Source: Procambarus clarkii
Lineage: Eukaryota; Arthropoda; Malacostraca; Decapoda; Cambaridae
Length of the DNA: 64,000 nt
Reading direction: 5' to 3'
Assembly (NCBI RefSeq): GCF_040958095.1
Contig: NC_091188.1
Span: forward strand, 9,680,770-9,744,769
Shown here: positions 1 to 11,877 of the stretch, piece after piece
Position numbering within the stretch: position 1 is the stretch's first letter
How the letters are laid out: each line of letters begins with the position of its first letter
Program-made: the position numbers and the translations under genes
The notes under the pieces: generated by a model
Database searches by the model: none
Seen by the model: only the letters and a program-made list of their open reading frames with translations
What the model was told of the DNA's origin: nothing

Positions 1-205
1 GCCCGCGGTGCTGCCATGGAACCCTCTCGTCGTCGCTCGGTGAGGCCTGTGACAGGGGGCCCTCGGTGCTGCCATGGAACCCTCTCGTCGTCGCTCGGTG
101 AGGCTTGTGATAGGGGGCCCTCGGTGCTGTTATGGAACCCTCTCGTCGTCGCTCGGTGAGGCCTGAGACAGGGGGCCCTCGGTGCTGTCATGGAACCTTC
201 TCGTT
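1..205. repeat. Minisatellite, about 59-bp unit, 3.5 copies
   Basis: The unit begins around CCCTCGGTGCTGCCATGGAA and recurs at about 3, 61, 119 and 178, with single-base differences between copies (gcc/gtt/gtc before ATGG; cctgtgaca/cttgtgata). The array enters from outside the window, so its true length is unknown. No gene is visible in it. Confidence 0.9.
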
Positions 206-560
206 GTCGCCATTTTCGTAAAATTGTACAAATTTGGTTGCATCACGAGGGAGTGTTGCCAGCTGTGGGCTGGGTCAGCTTGCTTTCTTCACCGTCTCAT
301 GATGAATGATGCTTTATTTTGCAGAGGACTTGTTCTTTGTAAATACTTATATGTTATAATGTCCAAGACATTCTACAACTTTGACATGTTCTTAGCTGTG
401 TGTCTCTAGTTTGTAGCAACCTTGACCTTGACATGAACCTTGACTCTAGTTTGTGGAGGTGGAGCCACTACTTGGGTCGGCAGGATTACTGTAGTTAGAT
501 CAACTAAGACAAATAGGTTGACATTTCGAATGTTCGGACACGTCAAGATATATGTGTTAA
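206..560. other. Unique-looking intergenic sequence
   Basis: No tandem repeat, tRNA-like box or convincing coding frame is seen. Short open frames here have no recognisable domain. Confidence 0.5.
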
Positions 561-564
561 CCAG

Positions 565-2105
565 TGTGTGTGTGTACTCACCTATTTGTGCTTGCAGGAT
601 CGAGCATAGGTTCTTGGATTCCGCCTTTCTAGCCATCGGTGGTTTACAGCAATGACTCCTGTCCCATTTCCCTATCATGTCTAGTTTTATAACTATGAAT
701 AGAGTTTACTTCCACAACATGCTCCCTAAGTGCATTCCATTTTCCCACTACTCTCACGCTAAAAGAATACTTCCTAACATCCCTGTGACTCATCTGAGTT
801 TCCATCTTCCATCCATGTCCCCTCGTTCTGTTACTATTCCGTGTGAACATTTCGTCTATGTTCACTCTGTCAATCCCTCTGAGTATTTTATACGTTCCTA
901 TCATGTCCCCCCTCTCCCTTCTTCTTTCTAGTGTCGTAAGGTTCAGTTCCTTCAGGCGTTCTTCATACCCCATCCCTCGTAACACTGGGACGAGCCTCGT
1001 CGCAAATTTCTAAACCGGCGCGGCATACTCTAAGACTGGCCTCACGTAGGCAGTGTAAAGCGCCCTAAATGCCTCCTCACTTAGGTTTCTGAATGATGTT
1101 CTAATTTTCGCCAGTGTAGAGTACGCTGCTGTTGTTATCATATTTATATGTGCCTCAGGAGTTAGATTAGGTGTCACATCCACTCCCAGGTCTCGTTACA
1201 GGTAGGCAGTTTCCCTTCATTTTGTACTGTCCCTTTGGTCTCCTATCACCTGATTCCATTTCCATAATTTTTCTATTTGCTCGTGTTGAACTCCAGTAGC
1301 CATTTCTCTGACCATCTCTGCAACCTGTTTAAGTCCTCTTGGAGAATCCTACAATCCTCATCTGTCACAACTCTTCTCATTAATTTTGCCTTTTTTAGTA
1401 TCCACGGTGATACTTTGTCTGGTCCAACCGCTTTAGTTGCATCCAGTGTTGTCAACTGTTTCATTACCTCCTCTGCTGTCACCTCTATATCTGGTAGTCT
1501 TCCGTCTAGGGTCATCTCTTCTAGCAATGGGAGCCACTCAGGCTCGGTTGTGAACACTCCATGGAAACTGGCATTCAGTACCTCGCAGATTTCCTTGTCA
1601 CTTTCTGTATATGCCTCTTTTGTTTTCCTTAGTCTTGTCACTTGGTTATTTACCGACATCTTCCTTCATATATGGCGATGTAGTAATTTAGGTTGCTTTT
1701 TCGCTTTGACTGCAATATCATTCTCATAATTCCTTTCCGACACTCGTCTTATGTTAATGTAATCGTTCCTAGCTCTGTTACGTCTAATCCTGTTGTCCTC
1801 TGTCCTTTGTCTTCTGTACTTCCTCCACTCCCTCCTGCTTCTCATTTTTGCTTCCTGACATTGTCTATTAAACCATGGGTTATTATATTCCCTCCTGCTT
1901 TTTTCCTTTACTTTTGGAATATATCTCTCTTCAGCCTCCTTGCTTTTCCCTATGACTAGGTTAATCATATCTTGCACTGTTTTTTCTCTAATTTCTTCCT
2001 CCCACTGAACTTCTCCCAGGTAGTCCCTTATCCTTCTGTAGTCCCCTTTCCTGTAATCAACTCTCCTTTCCCAGACCTCTTGTCCCCTTGGTCACAACTT
2101 TGAGT
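565..2105 (-). mobile_element. Decayed non-LTR retrotransposon (LINE), internally deleted
   Basis: Read on the minus strand, the pieces follow LINE order. The segment between endonuclease and RT is at 1977-1666 (basic, RRQRTEDNRIRRNRARNDY). The RT N-terminal part with KAVGPDKVSPWILKKAK is at 1659-1390. It is followed directly by the post-catalytic segment LQEDLNRLQRWSEKWLLEFN near 1340-1280. The RT C-terminal thumb region (YEERLKELNLTTLERRRERG, SVRVVGKWNAL) is at 985-644. The palm with its YxDD motif is missing between residues that should lie far apart, so there is an internal deletion. Frameshifts separate the blocks, and 986-1272 keeps similarity only in broken frames. The element is non-functional. 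The clade (CR1/jockey-like) is not resolved. Confidence 0.8.
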
Positions 2106-2107
2106 TC

Positions 2108-2226
2108 CATCATCTGTGTACTCACCTAGTTGTACTCACCTAGTTGTGTTTGCGGGGGTTGAGCTCTGGCTCTTTGGTCCCGCCTCTCAACCGTCAATCA
2201 ACTGATGTACAGATTCCTGAGCCTAC

Positions 2227-2289
<63 letters not shown>

Positions 2290-2300
2290 TCACCTAGTTT
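2108..2300 (-). mobile_element. LINE 3'-end fragment with (TG)n/(TATG)n microsatellite
   Basis: Bases 2128-2222 carry the recurrent 3' terminus of the window's commonest LINE (CTCACCTAGTTG, GGGGGTTGAGCTCTGG, CCGCCTCTCAACCGTC). It is followed by an impure TG/TATG array at 2228-2288, then another GCTCACCTAGTTT copy of the terminus. Confidence 0.75.
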
Positions 2301-2697
2301 CACATTCATGACGTGTTTTAGACAGGATCTCTTAGAGTTCACCTGATTACTTCATCACCGACATAAGCCAGCCTCAGTGACCCCTCCCCCCCTCACTCAC
2401 GCACTCCTATAGAATCATATTATTTTATTATAATATAAATGTTAGACTTTAGGTGTTAAAAGGCCTGACATTATAAATCTAGGCTCCATAAAGGCCAATA
2501 AAGCCAAGAGTGCCGCAGCATCAGGTCCTCGCTCCCGAAGATAACGTTATTAAAACAAAACATTAAACCAGTGTTAAAAAAAGACGAGAAACTCTACCTT
2601 CACTTAAAAACTTTGACCCAAACATCTCAGTAACACGATTATCGCGAATAATTACCGATCTCAATTACGGGTTCACTATAACTTTACATGGAAACAA
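2300..2697. other. AT-rich intergenic sequence without recognised features
   Basis: No repeat family shared with the rest of the window and no coding frame is visible. Confidence 0.5.
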
Positions 2698-2958
2698 GGG
2701 GGCAGATTCACGAAAGCACTTACGCAAACACTTACGAACCTGTACATCTTTTGTCAATCTTTGGTGGCTTTGTTTACAATTATTAAACAGTTAATGAGCT
2801 CCGAAACACCAGAAGGCTGTTTATAACAATAACAACAGTTGATTGGCATGTTTTCATGCTTGTAAACTGTTTAGTAAATGTAACCAAAGCCGTCAAAGAT
2901 TTTGGAAAGATGTACACGTTCGTAAGTGCTTGCGTAAATGCTTCGTGAATCTGGCCCC
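2698..2958. mobile_element. Foldback MITE, family M1, copy 1
   Basis: The ends are inverted repeats: GCAGATTCACGAAAGCA on the left and TGCTTCGTGAATCTGG on the right. The interior is also largely palindromic (gtacatctttt..ctttggtggctttg against caaagccgtcaaagatttt..gtaca). Other copies lie at 24307-24560, 37707-37966 and 59616-60096. There is no transposase, so it is a non-autonomous DNA element. Confidence 0.85.
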
Positions 2959-3175
2959 AGGACATTTCGTCCCGAGCAGCTGAGTGTAAACAACAGCATC
3001 AGGTGAGCAAGAAGCGTTCCTGGGATACCTGAGTGAGTGTGTGTGAGGGTCGACCCCAGGAATGTCGTCTCCAGTTACCGGCAACAGTCAAAAATGTTGA
3101 CTCTCCCTGGCTGGAAGCCAAGAGGGACAGGCCAACACCTGACCCCTCTGGCTGTAAGGTCACACTCTTTCCTCT

Positions 3176-3232
3176 TCCTTGAGGTGATTTCGGGGCTTAG
3201 CGACCCCCGCGGCCCGGTCGTCGACCAGGCCA
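3176..3232 (-). mobile_element. Fragment of tRNA-SINE family A (3' part)
   Basis: The sequence CTTGAGGTGATTTCGGGGCTTAGCG..GCGGCCCGGTCGTCGACCAGG matches the 3' end of SINE family A (full copy at 60822-61068) in reverse orientation. Confidence 0.7.
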
Positions 3233-3534
3233 ACTTCGGTAAAATCATTATTCTTTAATGTTTTTCCAGATTATGAGGACCCGCAACGGGCGTGGCTCAG
3301 TGGATCAGTTCAGTCTGTTCACAACCGAGAGGTTCTGAGATTTTCTTGTACCTGATGCATCTGTTCACCTAACAGTAAATATATATTCATGAATTAGGCA
3401 GCTATTGTGGGGTTGCGTCCTCGGGAAGATCAGCCGTTTCTCTAGGCCTATAGAGCCTATAGGGAGACCTTAATAAGCCTAAAGGGCATCCTGTCTGAGT
3501 GATAAATGCTTCCTTGCAAAACGTGGTCTTGAAT

Positions 3535-3672
<138 letters not shown>

Positions 3673-3801
3673 CGCGTCCGATGCTTGGCTTTGACTTGCA
3701 AATTTAAAATAAAAAAAAAACACTATGCAAATCGTCTTTTTATGTGGCTTAGTAACAATAGAGTGACTCCTTGTTTTTCGTTGTACATCAGCGTCACGTG
3801 G

Positions 3802-5705
3802 CTGTTACGACAGCGTCCGGACTCTTACGACAGCGTCCGGACTCTTACGACAGCGTCCGGACTCTTACGACAGCGTCCGGACTCTTGCGACAGCGTCCGG
3901 ACTCTTACGACAGCGTCCGGACTCTTACGACAGCGTCCGGACTCTTGCGACAGCGTCCGGACTCTTACGACAGCGTCCGGACTCTTACGAGAGCGTCCGG
4001 ACTCTTGCGACAGCGTCCGGACTCTTACGACAGCGTCCGGACTCTTGCTACATCGTCCAGACTCTTATGACAGCATCCAGACTCTTATGACAGCGTCTGG
4101 ACTCTTACGATACCGTCCAGACTCTTGCGACAGCGTCCGGACTCTTGCGACAGCGTCCGGACTCTTGCGATAGCGTCCGAACTCTTGCGACAGCGTCTGG
4201 ACTCTTACGATAGCGTCCGGACTCTTACGATAGCGTCCGGACTCTTACGACAGCGTCCGGACTCTTACGACAGCGTCCGGACTCTTGCGACAGCGTCCGG
4301 ACTCTTGCGACAGCGTCCGGACTCTTGCGACAGCGTCCGGACTCTTGCTACATCGTCCAGACTCTTATGACAGCATCCAGACTCTTATGACAGCGTCTGG
4401 ACTCTTACGATACCGTCCAGACTCTTGCGACAGCGTCCGGACTCTTGCGACAGCGTCCGGACTCTTGCGATAGCGTCCGAACTCTTGCGACAGCGTCTGG
4501 ACTCTTACGATAGCGTCCGGACTCTTACGATAGCGTCCGGACTCTCACGACAGCGTCCAGACTCTTACAACAGCGTCCAGACTCTTACGACAGGGTCCGG
4601 ACTCTCACGACAGCGTCCTGACTCTTACGACAGCGTCCAGACTCTCACGACAGCGTCCGGACTCTCACGACAGCGTCCGGACTCTCACGACAGCGTGCGG
4701 ACTCATATAACAGCGTCCAGACTCATATAGCACCGTCCGGACTCATATAACAGCGTCCGGACTCACATAACAGCGTCCGGACTCATATAACAGCGTCCAG
4801 ACTCATATAACAGCGTCCAGACTCATATAACAGCGTCCGGACTCATATAACAGCGTTCGGACTCTTACGACAGCGTCCGGACTCTTACGACAGCGTTCGG
4901 ACTCTTACAACAGCGTCCGGACTCTTACGACAGCGTCCGGACTCATATAACAGCGTCCGGACTCATATAACAGCGTCCGGACTCTTACGACAGCGTCCGG
5001 ACTCTCACGACAGCGTCCGGACTCTCACGACAGCGTCCGGACTCTTACGACAGCGTCCGGACACTTATGACAGCGTCCGGACACTTATGACAGCGTCCGG
5101 ACACTTATGACAGCGTCCGGACACTTATGACAGCGTCCGGACTCTTACGACAGCGTCCGGACACTTATGACAGCATCCGGACTCTCACGACAGCGTCCGG
5201 ACTCTTACGACAGCGTCCGGACTCTTACGACAGCGTCCGGACTCTTACGACAGCGTCCGGACTCTTACGACAGCGTCCGGACTCTTATGACAGCGTCCGA
5301 ACTCTCACGACAGCGTCCGGACTCTTACGACAGCGTCCGGACTCATATAACAGCGTCCGTACGCTTACGACAGCGTCCGGACTCTTACGACAGCGTCCGG
5401 ACTCATATAACAGCGTTCGAACTCTTACGACAGCGCCCGGACCCTCACGACAGCGTCCGGACTCATATAACAGCGTCCGGACGCTTACGACAGCGTCCGG
5501 ACTCTCACGACAGCGTCCGGACTCATATAACAGCGTCCGGACTCATATAACAGCGTCCGGACTCTCACGACAGCGTCCGGACTCATATAACAGCGTCCGG
5601 ACTCTCACGACAGCGTCCGGACTCATATAACAGCGTCCGGACGCTTACGACAGCGTCCGGACTCATATAACAGCGTCCGGACGCTTACGACAGCGTCCGG
5701 ACTCT
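3802..5705. repeat. 20-bp minisatellite, about 95 copies
   Basis: The unit is ACTCTTACGACAGCGTCCGG and the period is exactly 20 with no length variants, so three units fill 60 bases throughout. Variant classes differ in the middle (cttacga, ctcacga, cttgcga, catataa). A block of about ten units with the same private variants (gctacatcgtccag, gcatccag, gataccgtccag) occurs at about 4045-4240 and again at 4345-4540, exactly 300 bp apart. That indicates duplication of 15 units. Each unit holds the palindrome GTCCGGAC. Long open frames across it are artefacts of the 60-nt super-period. Confidence 0.97.
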
Positions 5706-5924
5706 GCCATATTGCTGGAGTTTTCTGTCAGATTACTGGTGGCATCTGTGCCGTGCCAGCTGGCCTGGGTGAGCCCCACAGCTGCCTGGACCCACAGGTG
5801 GCACCGCTGCCAGCTGGTGCCAGCTGTGGGCCAGGAGATGGTCAGCTTAACTTTGCTTAATTCCTGTTGTTGGGGGGACAGGAAGCCTGCACTTGTGCTT
5901 TTTAAGCTCATCCTTCCCTATGTC

Positions 5925-6115
5925 AGCTGTTGACCTCCCCCTCGGATGCCACCCAGTTGCCTAATTCCCGGGCATCTCTGTCTTACTGCTAGGTGAACAG
6001 AGGCATCAGGCCCAAAGGAAAAAGTACCCAACCGCTGCTGTCCCGCCTGGGGGGGAAATAATGAACCCGGAGCCCCTTCCAGTTGTGTGCCGAGGACGTA
6101 GACTATTGCGCTACA
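5925..6115 (-). mobile_element. Highly diverged tRNA-SINE family A copy
   Basis: It keeps the family A order in reverse: a CTAATTCCCGGGCAT..TACTGCTAGGTGAACAGAGGCA body, then GAACCCGGAGCC in the box B position. Much divergence elsewhere. Confidence 0.5.
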
Positions 6116-6377
6116 AGACCCACTATTCGACCTATTTTATCTGCGATTAGTTTCATGGCATTTGAAAAAAGGCTAAATTAGTTGTTCCTGGAACTCACTA
6201 GGAATGAGCTCCGTGACCAACTAACCTCCGGCAACACTCGTGGTGAGATTCAGGCACTTTTTCCACAAACTTCTGATGCGTACTCGGGTCCCTCTGGACC
6301 CTTCATGTGAGACAAAGTTTACCCTTAGTGTATCTCGCGTATAGACGTCGATATCAGCGGTAAAAGGCGATATTGTG

Positions 6378-7345
6378 CTCCCACAGTAATCAGGGGGCTG
6401 GTAGACACTCCCACAGTAACCAGGGGGCTGGTAGACACTCCCACAGTAACCAGGGGGCTGGTAGACACACTCCCATAGTAACCAGGATGCTGGTAGACAC
6501 ACTCCCATAGTAACCAGGATGCTGGTAGACACACTCCCACAGTAACCAGGGGGCTGGTAGACACACTCCCATAGTAACCAGGATGCTGGTAGACACACTC
6601 CCACAGTAACCAGGGGGCTGGTAGACACTCCCACAGTAACCAGGGGGCTGGTAGACACTCCCACAGTAACCAGGGGGCTGGTAGACACACTCCCACAGTA
6701 ACCAGGGGGCTGGTAGACACACTCCCACAGTAACCAGGGGGCTGGTAGACACACTCCCACAGTAACCAGGATGTTGGTAGACACACTCCCACAGTAACCA
6801 GGGGGCTGGTAGACACACTCCCACAGTAACCAGGGGCTGGTAGACACTCTCACAGTAACCAGGGGCTGGTGGACACACTCCCACAGTAACCAGGGGGCTG
6901 GTAGACACACTCCCACAGTAACCAGGGGGCTGGTAGACACACTCCCACAGTAACCAGGGGGCTGGTAGACACACTCCCACAGTAACCAGGGGGCTGGTAG
7001 ACACTCCCACAGTAACCAGGGGCTGGTAGACACTCCCACAGTAACCAGGGGCTGGTAGACACACTCTCACAGTAACCAGGGGCTGGTGGACACACTCCCA
7101 CAGTAACCAGGGGGCTGGTAGACACACTCCCACAGTAACCAGGGGGCTGGTAGACACTCAAACAGTAACCAGGGGGCTGGGAGACACACTCCCACAGTAA
7201 CCAGGGGGCTGGTAGACACACTCCCACAGTAACCAGGGGGCTGGTAGACACTCCCACAGTAACCAGGGGGCTGGTAGACACACTCCCACAGTAACCAGGG
7301 GGGCTGGTAGACACACTCCCACAGCAACCAGGGGGTCGGTAGGGT
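6378..7345. repeat. Minisatellite, 26-30-bp unit, about 34 copies
   Basis: The unit core is CCACAGTAACCAGGGGGC followed by TGGTAGACAC(AC)T. Length varies through the optional AC and the number of Gs. Variants include CATAGTAACCAGGATGC and GGACACAC. Confidence 0.97.
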
Positions 7346-7479
7346 GGACCCCACACACCACCCTGGGAGGGGGTCAAGGCTCCCACGTGTCCAGGGTTTC
7401 AGGAAAATATTTGAGATTCCGTTTTTCCCTCCAGGGAGCAGTGCTGTTAGTTGTTCAGGCTGGTGGTTCAAGGTCTGTG

Positions 7480-8303
7480 TTACAGAGGGCGGTTGTTGTT
7501 GAGGGCGGGTGTTGTTGAGGACGGGTGTTGTAGAGGACGGGTGTTGTTGAGGGCGGGTGTTGTTGAGGACGGGTGTTGTAGAGGACGGGTGTTGTTGAGG
7601 GCGGGTGTTGTAGAGGACGGGTGTTGTTGAGGGCGGGTGTTGTAGAGGACGGGTATTGTTGAGGGCGGGTGTTGTTGAGGGCGGGTGTTGTTGAGGGCGG
7701 GTGTTGTAGAGGACGGGTGTTGTTGAGGGCGGGTGTTGTTGAGGGCGGGTGTTGTAGAGGACGGGTGTTGTTGAGGGCGGGTGTTGTAGAGGACGGGTGT
7801 TGTAGAGGACGGGTGTTGTAGAGGACGGGTGTTGTAGAGGGCGGGTGTTGTAGAGGGCGGGTGTTGTAGAGGACGGGTGTTGTAGAGGGCGGGTGTTGTA
7901 GAGGACGGGTGTTGTAGAGGGCGGGTGTTGTAGAGGGCGGGTGTTGTAGAGGACGGGTATTGTTGAGGACGGGTGTTGTAGAGGACGGGTGTTGTAGAGG
8001 ACGGGTATTGTTGAGGACGGGTGTTGTAGAGGACGGGTGTTGTTGAGGGCGGGTGTTGTAGAGGACGGGTGTTGTAGAGGACGGGTGTTGTAGAGGACGG
8101 GTGTTGTTGAGGGCGGGTGTTGTAGAGGGCGGGTGTTGTAGAGGGCGGGTGTTGTAGAGGGCGGGTGTTGTAGAGGACGGGTGTTGTAGAGGACGGGTGT
8201 TGTTGAGGGCGGGTGTTGTAGAGGGCGGGTGTTGTAGAGGACGGGTGTTGTAGAGGACGGGTGTTGTAGAGGGCGGGTGTTGTAGAGGGCGGGTGTTGTA
8301 CAT
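7480..8303. repeat. 15-bp minisatellite, about 55 copies
   Basis: The unit is GGCGGGTGTTGTTGA with A/G and T/A variants (GGACGGGTGTTGTAGA). The period is strictly 15, so frames stay open, but the product would be a simple NTRPLQHPS-type repeat with no gene signals. Confidence 0.97.
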
Positions 8304-8391
8304 GGTGTTTGGGTGTACTATTATCAGCACTAGTGTTTTAATGTCTTATTGTTGGGTGTTTGTTGATATTATCAGGTGAGAAATTCCAACT

Positions 8392-8537
8392 TTGCGCTGC
8401 TGTGGACTATAGGCACCTCTGAGGGAGGCGTCCTCAGCCCTGCGCCGCTGTGGACTATAGGCACCTCTGAGGGAGGCGTCCTCAGCCCTGCGCCGCTGTG
8501 GACTATAGGCACCTCTGAGGGAGGCGTCCTCAGCCCT
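8392..8537. repeat. 48-bp tandem repeat, 3 copies
   Basis: Three nearly identical units, each with TGTGGACTATAGGCACC and GAGGGAGGCGTCCTCAGCC. Confidence 0.95.
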
Positions 8538-8782
8538 GATGAAGGTGTTAATGTGCTAAACGTTGTGGCTGGCAAACTCAACAAACATTTCATTAGTTAT
8601 GCTAATGATGTATTGATGCACGCCACGTGGTATACTAATTCTCAAAAGGTATACTAATTCTATTCAGCAAAAGTATAAGTCTCATGTTTGAACGTTGGCG
8701 CCCACTCAAAATGGGAGAGGATGATTGGAGGATGCAACTGTGTGATGGACCTCCGCGTGACTATGTCGTAATGTTGGTGTTT

Positions 8783-8898
8783 TGAAATTGAAATTGAAAT
8801 AAGTTTATTGAGGTAAAATACACACAAAGGGATGAGGTAGCTCAATCTATTCTCACCCCGTTCAGTACATCGTGTTAATACATACGTAGACACACTTA
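8783..8898. mobile_element. Interspersed repeat family F, copy 1
   Basis: It begins with a (GAAATT)n-like run and AAGTTTATTGAGGTAAAAT, then ACACAAAGGGATGAGGTAGC. The same 115-bp segment recurs at 25719-25835. The short tail repeat suggests a LINE or SINE 3' end. Confidence 0.75.
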
Positions 8899-8989
8899 CT
8901 GTTGATGTTGTAAATGCTAAACACCCTCACTCCATACATACTCATGTCTTATCTATATATACAACACCTTCTTCCTAAATGCTAATCGT

Positions 8990-9115
8990 GATCTGAAACT
9001 TTTCCTTGTTAGGTATAATAAAATTCATGACTACCACACCAGAAATAAATATCACTTTGATATTCCCAGAGTCAGGCTAAAGCTGTTTAAACACTCCATG
9101 CAAATAAAAGCACTC
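8990..9115 (+). pseudogene. LINE reverse transcriptase C-terminal fragment
   Basis: One frame reads IHDYHTRNKYHFDIPRVRLK and then LFKHSMQ. This matches the conserved C-terminal pattern of jockey/CR1-type RTs (YxTRx..FxIPxxRLxLxKxS). It is short and isolated with no upstream RT core, so the call rests on that motif. Confidence 0.5.
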
Positions 9116-9121
9116 CATGCC

Positions 9122-9345
9122 TATGTCCAACCACTTGGGCTGGACGGTAGAGCGACGGTCTAGCTTCATGCAGGTTGGTGTTCAATCCCCCGACCGTCCA
9201 AGTGGTTGGGGCACTATTCCTTCCCCCCGTCCCATCCCAAATCCTTATCCTGATCCCTTCCAAGTACTATATAGTCGTAATAGCGTGGCGCTTTTCCCTG
9301 ATAATTCCCACCCTCCCTCCCTCCCTCCCTCCCTGGTGAATTAAA
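9122..9345 (+). mobile_element. tRNA-derived SINE family C, copy 1
   Basis: The head GGCTGGACGGTAGAGCGACG and a box B-like GGTGTTCAATCCCC are followed by the shared body (CCAAATCCTTATCC, ACTATATAGTCGTAAT, TTTTCCCTGATAATTCCC). A (CCCT)n tail follows at 9314-9337. Other copies are on the minus strand at 11878-12066, 26860-27013 and 59226-59400. Confidence 0.75.
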
Positions 9346-9690
9346 AAGTCCCAACTTTATACCCTGTTCAAAAGTCAAATAAAAAAGTACCTAATTTCCT
9401 CCTCATAGTTTCCTACCGTGTGCTTCAAACTCACACTGTGTCTTGTACTACCCACTTCCCCAATATTAGTACTTAAAGACGTATATCCTTTACCAGTGTA
9501 ATCACCGCTCTCAACTTATGTTCTAGTTATTTGTTGATATAAAAGTCTTGCTACCATGTACCCTTTCATCTTACCTGATATGTTAGACTAAGGACCTGCC
9601 CGATTACCTATGCGTGTTAGTGGCTTTACATGACTGTAAAAACATCAATCTTATGTAATCTCCCCAACCCATTGTACCTTCTTGAAAATT
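9346..9690. other. Intergenic sequence without recognised features
   Basis: AT-rich, with no tandem repeat and no coding frame of note. Confidence 0.5.
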
Positions 9691-9691
9691 A

Positions 9692-9787
<96 letters not shown>
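9691..9787. repeat. (ATT)n microsatellite
   Basis: About 32 uninterrupted ATT units. Confidence 0.98.
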
Positions 9788-10630
9788 TAAGTACAAACAA
9801 AACCAAAATATTTAAATAAATAGTAAAGTAACTCAGGATATTGTCAAATATTGTATAAAATCTCCATTGTTAAATAAAACTGAAAAAGAAATTCCTAATA
9901 TGAAAACTGGTGTTTAGCAAATCAGTAGGAAGAGTTTGTAACTTAAAAACAAAATATAACTTGGCATATACCACCTTGAGGTCGTCAGTGTAGAGAGACA
10001 GAGAGGCTTGAGGGCCTCAAGGTCGTGACAAGCTGTCACCTCGTCTGTGGCATAAATGCCAGAATGGCAAAAATGATGCACATTGCATACATGTATTAGA
10101 TCCTTAACTGATTATGTTCCAGCCCTGATTCCTCTAGTGCTTAAAAGAATGCATGGAGAGCTGGAACAGTTGCAAAACCAAGCCAAGATGATCATCTTCA
10201 CATGCCCCCCATATTACTTAGTTACTACACCAGGAAGGAATTCAATATCCTAAGTGTAAGTGATTGAGTCAGTGAAATCAGCGACTTAATTGGTATCAAG
10301 ATCCTCCAAACCTTCTTTATGGGTCTCAAGACCTTCTCACAAGATCTCGAAATGGAATACTGAAACTGCTATTTAACTCATAACAGCCACACTCACAACC
10401 TTTACCTAGAGAGAGAGAGAAGACCTACACCTCCCTGCACCGTAGGAAATCATTCCCATTTCAATTACTATCCATCTCTTCACGAATTACTATCCTCCAT
10501 TACTTTCCAAATTACTATCATTCCCTTCAGGCAGAATTACATGCCATAGACCCCGCACTCAGACGTTGCTTGTACTCGGAGCTGACATGTGACTTATGTG
10601 TGTAGTGGCATTCAGGTCTTATTGAGGCAA
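9788..10630 (+). other. Intergenic; possible decayed RT thumb near 10155-10250
   Basis: Most of the stretch is featureless. Around 10157-10250 one frame reads GELEQLQNQAKMIIFTCPPY, which resembles the LExLQNxAxRIILGCP motif of LINE reverse transcriptases. No further support is visible. Confidence 0.35.
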
Positions 10631-10631
10631 A

Positions 10632-11262
10632 TGTAATGTGCTTGTGTCTGAAGCAAGGATGAGGGTGCTTGTGTCTGAAGCAAGGATGAGAGTGCTTGTG
10701 TCTGAAGCAAGGATGAGAGTGCTTGTGTCTGAGGCAAGGATGAGAGTGCTTGTGTCTGAAGCAAGGATGAGAGTGCCTGTGTCTGAAGCAAGGGTGAGGG
10801 TGCTTGTGTCTGAAGCAAGGGTGAGGGTGCTTGTGTCTGAAGCAAGGGTAAGGGTGCTTGTGTCTGAAGCAAGGGTGAGGGTGCTTGTGTCTGAAGCAAG
10901 GATGAGAGTGCTTGTGTCTGAAGCAAGGGTGAGGGTGCTTGTGTCTGAAGCAAGGATGAGAGTGCTTGTGTCTGAAGCAAGGATGAGAGTGCTTGTGTCT
11001 GAAGCAAGGATGAGAGTGCCTGTGTCTGAAGCAAGAATGAGAGTGCTTGTGTCTGAAGCAAGGATGAGAGTGCCTGTGTCTGAAGCAAGGATGAGAGTGC
11101 CTGTGTCTGAAGCAAGGATGAGAGTGCCTGTGTCTGAAGCAAGGATGAGGGTGCTTGTGTCTGAAGCAAGGATGAGAGTGCTTGTGTCTGAAGCAAGGAT
11201 GAAAGTGCTTGTGTCTGAGGCAAGGATGAGAGTGCTTGTGTCTGAAGCAAGGATGAGGGTCA
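10632..11262. repeat. 27-bp minisatellite, about 23 copies
   Basis: The unit core is GTGCTTGTGTCTGAAGCAAG then GATGAGA. Because 27 is a multiple of 3, all frames stay open on both strands (for example MRVLVSEAR repeats). This is not evidence of a protein. Confidence 0.97.
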
Positions 11263-11877
11263 AATAATTACTGATGACACAAGAGTGTTTCCTGCGGGTA
11301 CAGTCAAGATGAACAGCCTGATGAACAGCCTGATGAACAGCAAGAACAGCAAGAACACTCACAAGTCGAGCCTGGCCTCGGGCCGGGCTTGGAGAGTAGA
11401 AGAACTCCCAGAACCCCATCAAGCAGATATCAAGCCTAAGGACGGTATAATACCAAGAACTTGAACAAAATGTAATAGATGGGAAACAAAGTGAAATTTA
11501 GACTAGCTATTCCATCTATCATCATTCTACTATGCAGGAAGAGTCACATATATATATGTGGGTCATCCAATAAAGTCAGCAGACATTTAGACGTTACTAC
11601 TGCTAGGTTCAGGCTCAGCTACAAGTACTCCTGGTGAGTTTGCTCCACCTGCTGATCTGACCGAATGTAAACTTTGTCAGCAAAACTATTCACTATTTCA
11701 GGCTTCAGGAGGAGAGGTTTTGAGAGTGTCAGAATTGGGCTCTACCCCGGACCCAAACAGAAAACGGGACAGTGCGTCACTTTCGTGAGCCGATTTCATT
11801 TCAAATTACGTCAGTTTTTGGCCATAGCGCGAATACGAGCGAAAAGCGACGTTATTTTGAGAGGAGGGATTGGCTCT
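11263..11877. other. Intergenic sequence; short direct repeats at 11305-11365
   Basis: It contains small repeats (GATGAACAGCCT x2, AAGAACAGC x2) and a palindromic CATATATATATG near 11547. No gene is recognised. Confidence 0.5.

Noticed and set aside
3802-5705. CRISPR-like regularly spaced repeats
   Set aside because: There are no unique spacers, since the whole 20-bp period repeats. The context is eukaryotic and no cas genes are present.
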